A DNA stretch of 64,000 nt, taken from assembly GCA_039707465.1 (NCBI GenBank), contig CM077658.1, positions 12,789,574 to 12,853,573 on the forward strand. Reading direction: 5' to 3'. How positions within the stretch are numbered: position 1 is the stretch's first letter; each line of letters opens with the position of its first letter. The translations under genes and the position numbers were made by a program. Of the stretch, positions 36,426 through 48,157 are shown one piece after another. This DNA is from Rhabdophis nuchalis (lineage: Eukaryota; Chordata; Lepidosauria; Squamata; Natricidae). The notes under the pieces were generated by a model. That model was not told the DNA's origin. It saw only the letters and a list, made by a program, of their open reading frames with translations, and ran no database searches.

Positions 36426-39119
36426 TGTTATTTGCCTTTAGACATGTCTTTGGTACTTTATTTATTCACTATAATCCCCAACACGTAATTTACACATGTG
36501 CGCCCACTCAATCTTTGCTGCAACTAAACGGCCTTACAGAAATGCCTTTTGAAATGCATTATCTTCAGTTACTGTAAATTGCCATAAGAGAAATAGACTA
36601 TAGGCTGTATTTCTAGCACCTCATTAAGATTGCAGAACATGGTCCCTTATACTGACTAGTATATCACTATCAATCATGTAGAACTTCAATTGTCAAGTAA
36701 TAGAACTGCATACATTTGGTGATGGACAACCCTTTAAAAAAAATCTAACTTGGAGCTGATTTAAAAGAATCAATTTTATTTCTTCCAGTGATTAGTCCAA
36801 TCGGTTTCTTTTGAATTCATTGAGAAGGGAAGTTTCCTTATTCACCATCCCAAAAGCTCCATAGAGAACATAATTCTCTCTGTTTTAATAGATAATCAAT
36901 TTTCAATAGAAGAAAAATACAAACAATGAAGAGTTCATTAATTCATCAGGAAAAACAAGGATCCATGCAATTGTTTTCACTAATGTATGAAATAAAAATA
37001 AAAATAATAAAATAAAGTAATCATGAAAGAAGTAAATAATAATAATGGTCTGTCAAAATCCACTATTCTCCAAAGGGTTCTAGATTTTTTTTTTATTGCC
37101 AAGTTGCTTGGGAGGAAGAGGAGAAAGCGGAGGAGGGGAAGGAGAAAGAAGAGGAAGAGGAGGAGGAGAAAGAGAAATACCCTGCTATGAGCAGAGAATG
37201 ATATGTGAGCCAACTCTGCAAATGTTTTTACTAAGCAAAACAAGCAATGTAATGATTCCTTAATAAGATTTGCAATGATTTCCTTATAAGGCAAACCTGA
37301 TTCTTCACAAATAGGTGAAATCCATTCAGCCACGTACCTATTGCCATATTACTGCAGTTATTTAACAAAGACACCATTAGCAAATGGTATGTTCAGCTGT
37401 TCAAAATCAGTGTCATGGGTGCATGTGTGTTTGTGCATTATGTCTCTGTTTGGAAACATCTCTCCAACCAAATAGGACTTTTCTATTTAAGTCTTTTCAT
37501 ACCTGTGTCTCCAGGGAATTGGGATTGATTTAGTGATGGACAAAGAGAGAAAGACCAAGCCATAATGGAATAGCCAATACTTCCGTCTCGAAATAGGAGC
37601 GTTGAGTGGCAGAAAAATTAAAAGGTGGAAGGAAGTTGATTTCAGTTCTATTACATTGGAGAAAACATGACATATTTTGAAGCAGATTTAGCAACTTGTC
37701 TTCAGTATTCACAAGAATGGTGACTCACACAGGAAGAAAAAAGAAGGATGGATAGACTGAAAGCATCCCCATATTTCAAATTCTGAATTAAATGAGGTTC
37801 ATCCCACTCCCTTCCATCTCTTCCAAACTGCCAAGGAGAGATTGCAGACTGTCAGTGCTTTGGACTGGATTTTATTGACAGAAGCCAAATAACATGAGAA
37901 ACAGCAATATCTGAGCACTCGTTCAATCAAGGCACAATGAAAAACTACTACTTTTCTATCTTGGCTGGTTCTCCTCTGAAGTAATAGAGGCACCGTGACT
38001 TTAGAGGGAAAGCTGTTGTGTAGTTGATTAACTCCAATTAAAATACATACCCACATTACATTTTAATTCCAGTGAGTTTGTTCTTCCCACAGAATCCATT
38101 CAGCTCTGTTTTATCGCCTGTAACATCACCATATAAATGGCTGGGAGAGGAGGAGAAAGCCGAAAGCTTTCGAATAAAAAGTCAAATAAAAACAAAACAA
38201 TAAAAAGATTAATGCATCCACGGCTGCCAGAATCAATCTAAAGAGAAAATACTACCCTACTAATTTCCAAATTAAGATTTGGTAAGCAACTAGCAATCAA
38301 ATTAATGTTGATACACAATAAGAGAAAATTATGGGCAAGAGGTCTGTCTGGCCTTTTATTATGTTTTAGTTATTTTGAGTATCATCTAAATAATGTCACA
38401 CTGAATCAAAGAATCAATCTACTAATTAATTTCAAGTAATCAGTCTACTAAAAAAAATGCAATCAGTCTAGTACTAACAAATATAATTTTGATTACAAAA
38501 ATACTGATATCAGTAGCAAAGGTTGTTCATATCTAAAATGCACCTTAATATTCTCGAAGAAAATTTTAATATTCCTAAGGAACACTTTTTAAATAGAAGA
38601 CTCTTGAATTTATAATATTCCTCCGGGTTTCTTTTTAAAACATATTTTATATTTGTATGTAAAAAACATTGTGTCCATTTCCAGTCTTGTGGATCCTTAT
38701 TAGATGAATCAGTGTTTTTAATTAGCATTTCCTCTGGTGAACTAAACCTACTGAGATTACTACACTTAGTAAAATTTAATTAACTTGACAAAAGAGCTAA
38801 TTGTTTTCTTGCCACTGGTCCTTTTGAGAAACCAAAAATAATATTCTCTCAATTAGGCAGTTACAACTGTTTTCCCTTCTTTTCCCTGCCCTACATTTTT
38901 AAAAGGAAAATGTAACGTTTAATTTCTATTAAAGATGGCCCATTTTTGACATCTTCATGATAGAACTATCTGACTCCAATGCCAAACAGTAGGAACAAAA
39001 GCATGTTTCTAAGAGAGCACTTCTTAAGAAATAGTGTTGTGTGTTTTTGATTGGGAGCTGTAAATTGAGCATGAATTTATTGATATATATATATATATTT
39101 AAACATTTAAAAAAAAAAA
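36426..39119. other. No recognised gene; purine-rich patch and possible conserved block
   Basis: Includes an (AGG)-rich patch at about 37107-37180, which gives a Leu/Phe-rich antisense ORF. Complex sequence at 37790-38260 shows few low-complexity tracts and might be constrained. No transposon is recognised in these 2.7 kb, which is unusual for this window. Confidence 0.4.
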
Positions 39120-39132
39120 CATTTAACACATA

Positions 39133-39470
39133 TCTAAAAAAGACAGCAGCAATTTAATAGGTCTCTGTCTGGATGATCTCAAAGAGGAGTCGAAAGACAG
39201 AGAAGGATGACAAGTTTGTCTCCTCCCTTAAACAGGCCTAGCAGGAAGCTGTAACATAGTATCTTCATCTATAAAGTCCTGTGGAAAGGATGATGTAATC
39301 AGGGAAGCTGGTTAGCTCAAGGCATAGAGAAGCCTGCTTCGAATGCTGGAGAGCACCAGTTCAAATCCCTGTAGGAAAGTATGGCCAGCTGACGAGGACT
39401 AAGAAGTCCGAAATGGATCCATCCTGGTCTCTTAATTAATTATTAATCATTCCTTAAAAAAAAAAAAAAA
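39133..39470 (+). mobile_element. Unclassified retroposon with tRNA-like segment
   Basis: AAAAAACATTTAACA lies on both sides (about 39114-39128 and 39465-39479), and the right copy follows a poly-A run, as in target-primed retroposition. The body contains an A-box-like GCTGGTTAGCTCAAGGC and a B-box-like AGTTCAAATCCC, then GGATCCATCCTGGTCTCTTA before the tail. It could be a LINE 3' end with tRNA-like sequence or a SINE; I cannot name the family. Confidence 0.55.
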
Positions 39471-39475
39471 CATTT

Positions 39476-39478
<3 letters not shown>

Positions 39479-39546
<68 letters not shown>
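39479..39546. repeat. (AT)n microsatellite
   Basis: About 34 AT units. A second shorter (TA)n lies at 39082-39098. Confidence 0.95.
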
Positions 39547-39549
<3 letters not shown>

Positions 39550-39786
39550 CAGGTCTATAGATTAAATAATAAGTGCTCTATAATTATTACTAGTGCTATC
39601 ACCCCGAGAGAAATAAAAACCTATAATTTGAACCTAGTCTGAATTTGAGAAATTCAGAATAGTCTACATCTCCCCTATTTAGTTTTGAATGATTGAAATG
39701 CAATAGAAAATATCACTGTAAGTGAACCCACGGCTCACCAATCCATAGCATCAATAAGTTTAGAAAACCTCCCCCTAAATATTTAG
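39547..39786. other. No recognised feature
   Basis: Short unrecognised interval. Confidence 0.5.
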
Positions 39787-40031
39787 GTTGTTGTTGTTAG
39801 TTGTGAAGTTGTGTCCAACGCATTGTGACCCCATGGACAACGTTCCTCCAGGCCTTCCTGTCCTCTACCATTCAATGGAGTCCATTTAAACTCACGCCTA
39901 GTGCTTCGGTGACTCCATCCAGCCACCTCCTTCTCTGTCATCCCTTTCTTCTTTTGTTCTCAATCTTTCCCAGCATGAGGCTCTTCTCCAGAGAGTCCTT
40001 CCTTCTCATTAGGTGGCCAAAGTCTTTGAGT
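39787..40031 (-). mobile_element. BovB (RTE) LINE 3' fragment
   Basis: The plus strand shows GAAGTTGTGTCCAACGCATT, GACCCCATGGACAACGTTCC, CCAGGCCTTCCTGTCC, GACTCCATCCAGCCACCTCC and TAGGTGGCCAAAGT, the reverse complement of the BovB 3' region also known from ruminants. The (TTG)n at 39787-39797 is the (CAA)n tail. The 69-aa ORF 39825-40034 is antisense to the element. Confidence 0.85.
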
Positions 40032-40323
40032 TAAATATTTAGGAGCTTCTGCTAATTATATTATGCAGTATTAAATGATTTCACTCTATCTAAAGCAGCT
40101 TCCTTTACTGCATCCAATTTCCAGATGGAAAAGAAACTTTCTTTATCTGACTCTGAGGATCATCTAATACCTCTAGTTCCATCTTCTTACATAAGAGTTT
40201 TTAAATTGCCTATGGGCGAGGGGGAGGGAGAGGAGCTCTCTGTTCTCAAACATTTGTTTGCTAAACAAGTAACTACCATACTCAATCTTTCTGTACCAGC
40301 CCAAAGGATCTAAAAAAGAGCAT
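40032..40323. other. No recognised feature
   Basis: Short non-coding interval. Confidence 0.5.
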
Positions 40324-40650
40324 AGGTAAAGGTAAAGGTTCCCCTTGCACATATGTGCTAGTCGTTATGGACTAGGGGGTGGTGCTCATCTCTGTTTCAA
40401 AGCCGAAAAGCCAGCGCTGTCCGAAGGCGTCTCCGTGATCATGTGGCTGGCATGACTCAACGTCGAAGGCGCACAGAGCGCTGTTACCTTCCCACCAAAG
40501 GTGGTTCCTATTTTTCTACTTGCATTTTTACATGCTTTCGAACAGCTAGGTTGGCAGAAGCTGGGACAAGTAATGGGAGATCACCCTGTTACGCGATGCT
40601 AGGGATTTCAACTGCCAAACTGCCAACCTTTTGATTGACAAACTCTCAAA
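40324..40650 (-). mobile_element. Sauria SINE, antisense
   Basis: Starts GGTAAAGGTAAAGGTTCCCC and proceeds through TTGCACATATGTGCTAGTCG, ATCTCTGTTTCAAAGCCG and GGTGGTTCCTATTTTTCTAC to a decayed head near 40640. Target duplication not seen. Confidence 0.9.
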
Positions 40651-41259
40651 GGTTCATCATTCTTGAGAACCATGCCAACAAATGAACAAATTATCTATTA
40701 TTATAAAAAAGCACCAATAGAAGCATACTGTTGTATGTTTTCACTATCATTTGCTTTGAGGATGGGATATATACCTGTGTGAGCACACAGAATATTTCAA
40801 TGCCGAACTTGCACTTCATACAAGACTTCCACACGATGATGGATAGTTTAATTTATAATGTTCATCAGGCATGTAATGGAGTCAGCTTTGACATGCAGAA
40901 AGCCTTCTTTAGAGCAAGGTGGCCATGAGTAATAGAGGAATAAAACATTCACATACACGCTGAGAGTTATTCAGATGCATTAAAGTCGGTAGACATTTGA
41001 CTTGGATTAGAAGCGTGCATTTTCCATACAGGGAATAAATGTACCTTTCAGAAAATTACAGAGATCAATACTTTAAAGGTCAGAGAAAAGGCTGGTGTGC
41101 TCAAATTTTGGTACATGGTCTGTCTTCTTCTAAAGAAAAATGATTGGGGTCATTTGTCATATGAATTGAGATGATAATTGCGGTCTCTGAATACCGAATA
41201 TAATCAAGAACACAGAATATAATATTCTCTATGAGTGTGTGTATATGTATGTTTATGTA
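40651..41259. other. No recognised feature
   Basis: Non-coding sequence. Confidence 0.5.
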
Positions 41260-41412
41260 TGTAGGTCTCTCTCTATTTCTTTGTCTCTGCCTGCCTGCCT
41301 GCCTCTCTGTCTGTCTGTCTCTTTCTGTCTGTCTCTATGTCTCTCTGCCATCTCCCCCCTCTCTCTTTCTGTCTGTCTGTCCGTCTCTCTGGCTCTCTCT
41401 CTCTCTCTCACA
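41260..41412. repeat. Imperfect (TCTG)n/(TC)n tract
   Basis: About 150 bp of CTGCCTGC, CTGTCTGT and CTCTCTCT blocks. Ser/Leu/Cys repeat ORFs are artefacts. Confidence 0.9.
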
Positions 41413-41527
41413 TTTTGCCTTCAGTGGTGATAATAAAAGTACCATTTAAAGCAATTCCATGAAAGAAACTGAATATGAACTGTTGCTTTCCTTCTAATCA
41501 GCTTTACTTTACAACACAAAAGCTTAG

Positions 41528-41652
41528 TCTCAAAAGGTGCTTTTTCAAAAGGTACTGGGTTATTATTATTATTATTTTGAAAAAACAGTCCAGTTCCCTT
41601 TTGAAAAGCACCTTTGAGACAACTATGACCTGGATGACTCAGAATCTCCATA
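41528..41652. repeat. Inverted repeat of the possible Penelope-like arm
   Basis: TCTCAAAAGGTGCTTTTTCA at the left pairs with TTGAAAAGCACCTTTGAGA at the right around a (TTA)n spacer. The right arm continues as ACTATGACCTGGATGACTCA, GAATCTCCATAGAC, matching 36290-36330 in antisense. Confidence 0.65.
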
Positions 41653-42232
41653 GACAATGAGACAAATGTGTTGCCTATGCAGAGACAGCTCGATTGTCTA
41701 TGATCCACAGAGCACAAAAGGCAAGACAGAATTAATACCAAAAATCTGTTTTTGGCTTATACGATTTGTTAGGGATGAACCAACAATCAATCTTTTAAGA
41801 TCATACGCCGTATTTCTGTCCATCATTAACCTTAAAAAATAATCTGAAAGTTGTATGGCTGCAAAAATGGGCATATTCCCAGTTTGTTTAATCATATTTG
41901 CAGACAAGAAGAATTAAGCAGGCAGGATTGGCAAGGATGCATTAACATTCTTGTTTGATTACAGAAAAGTCATGGGGGAAATATAGAAGAAATAAAGTAA
42001 GACTGGAGGTGTATTAGACAAATAAAAACTTATAAAGTAGATAATAAGATAAAGAGAAAACCCAGACAAATATATTCCTAATGTAAAAAATTAAATGTTG
42101 GTACCTTAGAGTCCGTTTAAAAAAAGAGTAAGTGAAAGGAATTTTCCAGAATGGGAGAAGGGAATCTCTGTGTTAAAATCTTGATTTTGTGAATCTTTTG
42201 TAGTCCTCGCTCTCCCCTAAGGTGTAGGAACT
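41653..42232. other. No recognised feature
   Basis: Non-coding sequence. Confidence 0.5.
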
Positions 42233-42402
42233 ATCCTTCCTTCCTTCCTTCCTTCCTTCCTTCCTTCCTTCCTTCCTTCCTTCCTTCCTTCCTTCCTTCC
42301 TTCCTACCTTCCTACTTTCCTACCTTCCTAACTTCCTACCTTTCTACCTACCTACGGTTCCTTCCTTCCTTCCTTCCTTCCTTCCTTCCTTCCTTCCTTC
42401 CT
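42233..42402. repeat. (TTCC)n microsatellite, interrupted
   Basis: TTCC arrays at 42233-42304 and 42357-42402, separated by point-mutated units (CTACCTTCCTACTTTCC). Confidence 0.95.
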
Positions 42403-43532
42403 TGATCCCTTATTAGTGGGCATTCTCAATATCTCTGGTGGGCCACAATGTGAGACAGATTGCTCAGTGTGATGCCTTACTTACAATTTAATAAAAAAAC
42501 ATCTGAAATTTGCAGATCACTGAAATTATATGGAATATCTAAAGGTCTGCATATTGTACATCATAGAATTAAAAGCAAAAGAAATGTGTTATATTATTTT
42601 ATTGTTGTTATTTATATTATTTAGAGTGAAATATGTCTTGAAATACTTATATTAATATACCCAAATAAAGCAAAAATATAGGTTTATTTGGTTTTCTTTC
42701 TGAATGGAGAACATCGATACCAGCAAAATTTAATATATCAGATTTTTCTCACGCCTCTTTTCAGTTCAGAGTCATGTTTGATCTTGTAACACAGCTCTAA
42801 ATTCTAGCTGTAAAAATGAATCAATAGCAGTGAAGCACTGACTTCAGACTCCATCCATTGCCCTCCAGCCTTCCAATTTAGCCTTTTTAACCTTTTTGAG
42901 CTGTCAGAAAGATCAGGCAATGTGGCATTTTCTTTAAAAGTAATTAATTTAATCTAGAGAGATTTATACGGCGTTACATTTTCTGACAAGGCTTCCTTCT
43001 AATTTTGTTTCTCAAATGAAAAGCCTTAGGTCAGCTATGCCCTTGTTCGACACCCTCAAAACATGTTGCAGTTATTATACCCAACTATTCTATACTTTTT
43101 TGGGCAAAGAACATCAAAGTCCTTTTATTTGGGATGGTTATCCTCTTCTTCCAAGCAATCCACTTCAGGAGGAATAGGGAATAGTGGAAGTGGAGTGGTA
43201 GGACAGGGATACCTAGCTAGCCAAATCGATTAAGTTAACCTTAATGATCAATGGCTTGACAGATGCCACAGTGACATCATCTTCACCATTCTCTGAACTT
43301 TCCTAGAATCTCCATCTAGAATAGTGGGTACCCATTACAAACATCTTCTTCCCAACTCATTAAATATTTTATTTTCAGGGATTTAATAAACATTTAGGGC
43401 TACAATCCTGCCCAAAATCTGGGGGGCTGTGCCTTCAGACTGATCTTCCAAATGAACGTTTACAGGTGTTGATTCTTTGACATGTTAAGCATCTAATCGT
43501 GTTACAGGAACACAAAACTGATTTCCAACTCC
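42403..43532. other. No recognised gene; candidate constrained block at 42830-43080
   Basis: The block at 42830-43080 is repeat-free with TAATTAATTTAATCTAGAGA and other homeodomain-like cores. No frame and no family. The rest is unrecognised. Confidence 0.3.
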
Positions 43533-43542
43533 TTAATCATCA

Positions 43543-43892
43543 AAGGAGTGTGGTGGCTCAGTGGCTAAGACACTGAGCTTGTCGATCATAAAGTTGGCAG
43601 TTCAGCAGTTTGAATCCCTAGTGCCGTGTAACAGAGTGAGCTCCCATTACGTGCCCCGGCTTCTGCCAACCTAGCAGTTCGAAAGCGTGTAAAAAATGCA
43701 AGTAAAAAAATAGGGACCACCTTTGGTGGGAAGGTAACAGCACTCCGTGCAACTTTGGCATTGTGTCATGCCGGCCCCATGACCATGGAGATTTCTTCGG
43801 ACAGCACTGGCTCTTCAATTTTGAAACAGAGATGAGCACCACCCCCTAGAGTCAGGAATGACTAACATGCATGTGTGTGGGAACCTTTACCT
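43543..43892 (+). mobile_element. Sauria SINE with 10-bp target duplication
   Basis: TTAATCATCA flanks it (43533-43542 and 43893-43902). GTGGTGGCTCAGTGGCTAAG head, body with TGCCCCGGCTTCTGCC, truncated-looking end TGGGAACCTTTACC. Confidence 0.95.
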
Positions 43893-43902
43893 TTAATCAT
43901 CA

Positions 43903-44950
43903 TGCCTGACTTGCTACCTTCCTTGCATTGGCTAAGAAAGAAAGCCTCAATGATGCAGGGAGCTTAATGAATCACCTTCTGTCATATGAAGAGCCTTTGA
44001 GGCCCAAGAAACCTCAAAGAATTGTCCCTTCATCAATGACGCATCAAAGTTATAGAGTACAATTCCATCCCACAACAGAGGTTCTTTCCATAAGACCTGT
44101 GGCTTCTAAACCAGATCCAGAGCTACGTACCACAATGGTTCCTTGGCAATCTTGAAGATATTATGATTCCTCTTATTTTCTGGTGTATCCACTCTGGTTC
44201 CATTTCTGCCAGCAAAGACATTCTAAGTTCACTACTGGTGAATGTAAGATCTTACTGGCCAACATAAAGACATTTAAAAACATCTGTGAATCTGGGCTGT
44301 ACAGTAATGAAAGTTAGATAACATTTGTTGTAAGAGTATAAAAATTGCCTGCTTTTCATTATTACCTTGAATCTTAATATGATTGGATCCAACCCTATTC
44401 AACTATACGTTCTTTTCATATGCTTTTTGCTGATTGATATATAACCATTTTCTGAAATGAAATAAGGCCTTCTGAAGAGGATGTTTCATTTCAAAATTAT
44501 ATATAATCTATGAAGAATTTTAGGGGGCAGATTCTAGTCTAAAGATTGTATAATGTTCGCTTTTTGAACAGAATTTTGGAGAGAAAAATTAAAGTTACTT
44601 AAGCCAAGCTAAAAAAGAAAGTAACTTTTTAGATACACTTTTGATATTTAGAAAGATGTGCGTTATTTATTGTCCAAAATTTATTCTTTTGTAAATGAAA
44701 AAGCCCTTCCTGTTTTCCAAAGAACACTGACCGAGGAATCTGAATTCAACTTTGGCATTCCAGATTAACTAGGAGTGAGGGCAAAAAACAAAAGGGGAAC
44801 ATCATTTTCATAGCTGGCAGTATTCAAATTATTTAGCTAGTAAGCAGAAAAGTCGTTTGTGATAACAGTAGATCCCTAAAATGGATGTTGGAATTCAACT
44901 TTTTGTGCATTGCATTTCTGCACTTCTCAACTTTACTAAGTAATAGAAAC
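43903..44950. other. No recognised feature
   Basis: Non-coding sequence. The 75-aa ORF at 43928-44155 has no recognisable domain and no splice or repeat context. Confidence 0.45.
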
Positions 44951-45247
44951 ATTATGGTATGGGAACTGGTGGCTCAGAGGCTAAGACGCTCAGAAAGGTC
45001 AGCAGTTCGGTGGTTCAAATCTCTAGCACTGTGTATTGGAGTGAGCTCCCAGTACGTGTCCCAGCTTCCGCCAACCTAGCAGTTTGAAAGCATATAAAAA
45101 TGCAAGTAGAAAAATAGGAACTACCTTTGGTGGGAAGGGAACAGCATTCCATGCACCTTCGGCATTAAGTGATCTAGCCACATGACCATGGAGACGTCTT
45201 CGGACAACACTGGCTCTTCGGCTTTGAAACAGAGATAAGCACTGCCC
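44951..45247 (+). mobile_element. Sauria SINE, sense member of an inverted pair
   Basis: GAACTGGTGGCTCAGAGGCT head through AAGTAGAAAAATAGGAACTA to GCACTGCCCCCTAGAGT, where it stops without the usual BovB-like terminus and meets the next copy. Confidence 0.9.
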
Positions 45248-45560
45248 CCTAGAGTGCTAGCCGTTCCTGACTCTATGGGGCAGTACTCATCTTCGTTTCA
45301 AAACTGAAAAGTGAGCGCTGTCCAAACACGCCTCTGTGGTCCAATGGCTGGCATGACTCAATGCCGAAGGCGCACGGAACGCTACTACCTTCCCACCAAT
45401 GTTTGAATTTTTACATGCCTATGAACTGCTAGGTTGGCAGAAGCTGGGACAATTAGCAGGAACTCACACGGTTATGTGGTGCTAGGGATTCAAACTGTTG
45501 AATTGCTGACCTTTCTGATTGACAAGCTCAGTGTCTTAGCCACTGAGCCACCATGTCCCA
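45248..45560 (-). mobile_element. Sauria SINE, antisense member of an inverted pair
   Basis: GCTAGCCGTTCCTGACTCTA through ATGGCTGGCATGACTCAATG to the head TTAGCCACTGAGCCACCATG. With 44951-45247 it forms a tail-to-tail inverted repeat with essentially no spacer. Confidence 0.9.
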
Positions 45561-46357
45561 TTTTAATTTACTTTTAAGGGGTAGGAGTTATTTATTTATT
45601 TATTTAAATTAGAGCTTGTAGATTAAGCCCAAGGGAACGCTTATGCATTAAGCTTTCTCTCTTTTCTTTTCTTTTCTTTTCTTTTTTTTGCCAAAAATTG
45701 CCACCAGTTCTTGGACGCCGGGTGCTATTTTCTATGTAGTGTGAGGATTACATAAAGAGATTTGGAACTAGGTGCCATTCAAAGGTTTGTCCTGGTGTCA
45801 CAGAATGATGATATTAAAAAGAAAAGCCGAAATATTTGCTGGAAGTATTTATGCAAGATAAAACACTTAACTATGTTTCAAGATTTTATGTGTGTTCATA
45901 AAAATTCATGTCCATTATGCTTCGGGGTTTGTTTGTTTTTGCTTACAAGCAAAAGCTTTTTTTTTTTTTTAAGCCCATTGAAAATGATATATTGAAATGT
46001 ACAGCCTTTATTGCCTACTTCTCTGAGCTTGGCTATTTTCTTCCTGTCTCTGTTGGCTGTTTGTTTCTGCAGCAAAAGAAACTGAAAGGGGATTTTTTTT
46101 TCAGATCTGCTCCCATTGATTAAGACCCAACACATGTCAGAACAGAAATTCCTAACTCGGCGATACTTGGCAACCAGAAAAGTAAACTCCCAAAGCCTTA
46201 TGTCAGGACTGCGATTTGGGAACCCTGATTGATTTCCCTCTTGATTAGCCTTTGTTTTATATTTCTAATAGTTTTTAAGCACTTGATTGTAGAAAGGGAC
46301 CTGGAGTTGTCCAGCTCAGATTTAACATGTGGTTGAACAAAATATGCAGTTGTGAAT
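45561..46357. other. No gene; simple repeats
   Basis: (TTTA)n at 45588-45606, (TTTTC)n at about 45660-45687 and poly-T at about 45957-45971. A short CR1-tail-like antisense segment may lie at 46290-46320 (TAGAAAGGGACCTGGAGTTG). Nothing else. Confidence 0.5.
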
Positions 46358-46688
46358 CAGTGGTGGGATTCAAAAAAATTTACTACTGGTTCTGTGCACA
46401 TCACTTTGTGAACATGGTGTGGCTTTGTGGGCATTGCTTGATGGGCAAGGGTAATGCAAAATTCCCACTTCCTCCCCACTACTGGGGGAAGGATACTGCA
46501 AAATCCCCATTCCCTCCCCACCCCACTAACCTGCTTTCCAGCTCCGTTCTCCTGTGCAGGGCAACAAAAGAAGATCGGCTGGTAGGCAGCAGGGGCGGGG
46601 CCAGCCTATTTGCCGGTTCTCCAAACTACTCAAAATTTCCGCTACCGGTTCTCCAGAACCTGTCAGAACTGGCTGAATACCACCTCTG
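46358..46688. mobile_element. hAT-type MITE, family A (long form)
   Basis: CAGTGGTGGGATTCAAAAAA to GGCTGAATACCACCTCTG, with a perfect 8-bp duplication TTGTGAAT (46350-46357, 46689-46696). The 123-aa ORF here is non-coding. Confidence 0.95.
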
Positions 46689-47559
46689 TTGTGAATGATT
46701 TATGAATCCTACCTAATTTTAAACAAAGTCCATTTTCACAAGATGCAAAAGTATACTTTTTAAAATAAACATGTTTCCTTTTTCTTCCATCACTTTAATT
46801 TTTGGTTTTGAAAGGAGAAAAAAAAACCCATATTGTGGATACCATCAGATTTGTATCCACTCTATGACTGACTTCTCCTAGTATTAATATTAATTAGTTA
46901 TTGCAGCTCTGCTTCCTTGGACAACTGAAATCATAAATTTCATTCTTCAGTTTCCTGGGTAATTAAAGTTTAATTCTCAATGTATCCATCACCCATTCAT
47001 AGGTGATGCATGAAAAGTTATTTGGCTACCCAAGAGCTTCCTGCCCTTCCTCCAGATGTATTAAGGGTGCAGCAAAAGCATCTAAGGAGCTGATGTCAGA
47101 ACAGGTCTGCTGATTAATGGATCCCTGGGATCCTTTTTGACACCTTTGTGTGGATTAGGGAGATTAGAGACAGCGAAAGATGGCCAAAGTGCATTGCTTC
47201 AAAGCAGCGACCAAAGGTTAGAAGCACTGTGGAATTCCAGAGAGAAACATTAGACATAGACCTTCCTTTGGGGCAAGATAATGCCCTGCAAAGGCTAGTA
47301 ATTCAGTGAAAGGTCACTTTGTAGCACTGGGGGGGGAAAAACCAGGCACAAGAAAGATGTTGTTAAAGAGTGAGAGGAAGGGTGGATCCAACGGTAAAGA
47401 ATCCATAATGAAATGAAGCTCGTTGTGAAGGTCAGGAATGCGATAATTCTGTAAAGGATCCAATCTGGGTCAGTCACTGGGACCAGAGGTTTAAGACTTC
47501 TGAGCTTTCAGACTCAAGTTGAAATCCTCCCTCAGGGAACTTCACTCACACAAGAATGT
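46689..47559. other. No recognised gene; candidate constrained block at 46880-47200
   Basis: Repeat-free with TTAATATTAATTAGTTATTG, GGTAATTAAAGTTTAATTC and an even-complexity 3' half. May be a distal regulatory element; no frame or family. Confidence 0.3.
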
Positions 47560-47925
47560 AAAGGTCTGTGAAAGGTAGACCTGCATCTTACAGAGTTGAA
47601 AAAGCAATGTTTGTTTGTTTGTTTGGCATGTAAAAGATAACAGGTATAAGTATAAACATAAGTATGAACACAGTAAATGGGTACGAATAAATGGAGACAG
47701 TAGGATAGGGACGGTAGGCACCCTGGTGCGCTTATGCACGCCCCTTACAGATCTTTTAGGAATGGGGTGAGGTCAACCGTAGACAGTTTTAGGCTAAAAT
47801 GTGTGGGGTTTGAGGATGTTACAACAACGAGGTAGTGCATTCCAGACTTTGACCACTCTGTTGCTGAAGCCGTATTTTCTGCAATCGAGTTTGGAGCGGT
47901 TTACCTTGAGTTTACCTTGACTCCA
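47560..47925 (-). mobile_element. LINE RT C-terminus and 3' UTR (family E)
   Basis: On the minus strand 47914 down to 47804 reads NRSKLDCRKYGFSN, RVVKVWNALPRCCN, ILKPHTF then TAG, a typical non-LTR reverse-transcriptase C-terminal end. It is followed by a 3' UTR with CAAACAAACAAACA. It resembles the tail copies at 980 and 11996, so I group them, though that link rests on few shared words. Confidence 0.65.
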
Positions 47926-48157
47926 TGGGTGGATTTAAAAAAAAAAACAACTTCAATTTGTGAATTGAAAATTAGCCATTCGTGCATTGATTACAATGCA
48001 GAAGGACACAGAATGTTATTTCACTTAGTTTTGTCAGCTTGCTTCTTCAAGAATGATTGAATGATGATCAAGTGACACCCTTTCATGTAGAAGCTCACAA
48101 GTTCAGTTCGGGGCATTCCCAAGCAGAGCTCAGAAAAACCCTTGGTTGATCTGTCTG
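47926..48157. other. No recognised feature
   Basis: Short non-coding interval. Confidence 0.5.

Noticed and set aside
42233..42402. Regularly spaced repeats that might suggest an array
   Set aside because: Simple TTCC slippage; there are no unique spacers, so not CRISPR-like.
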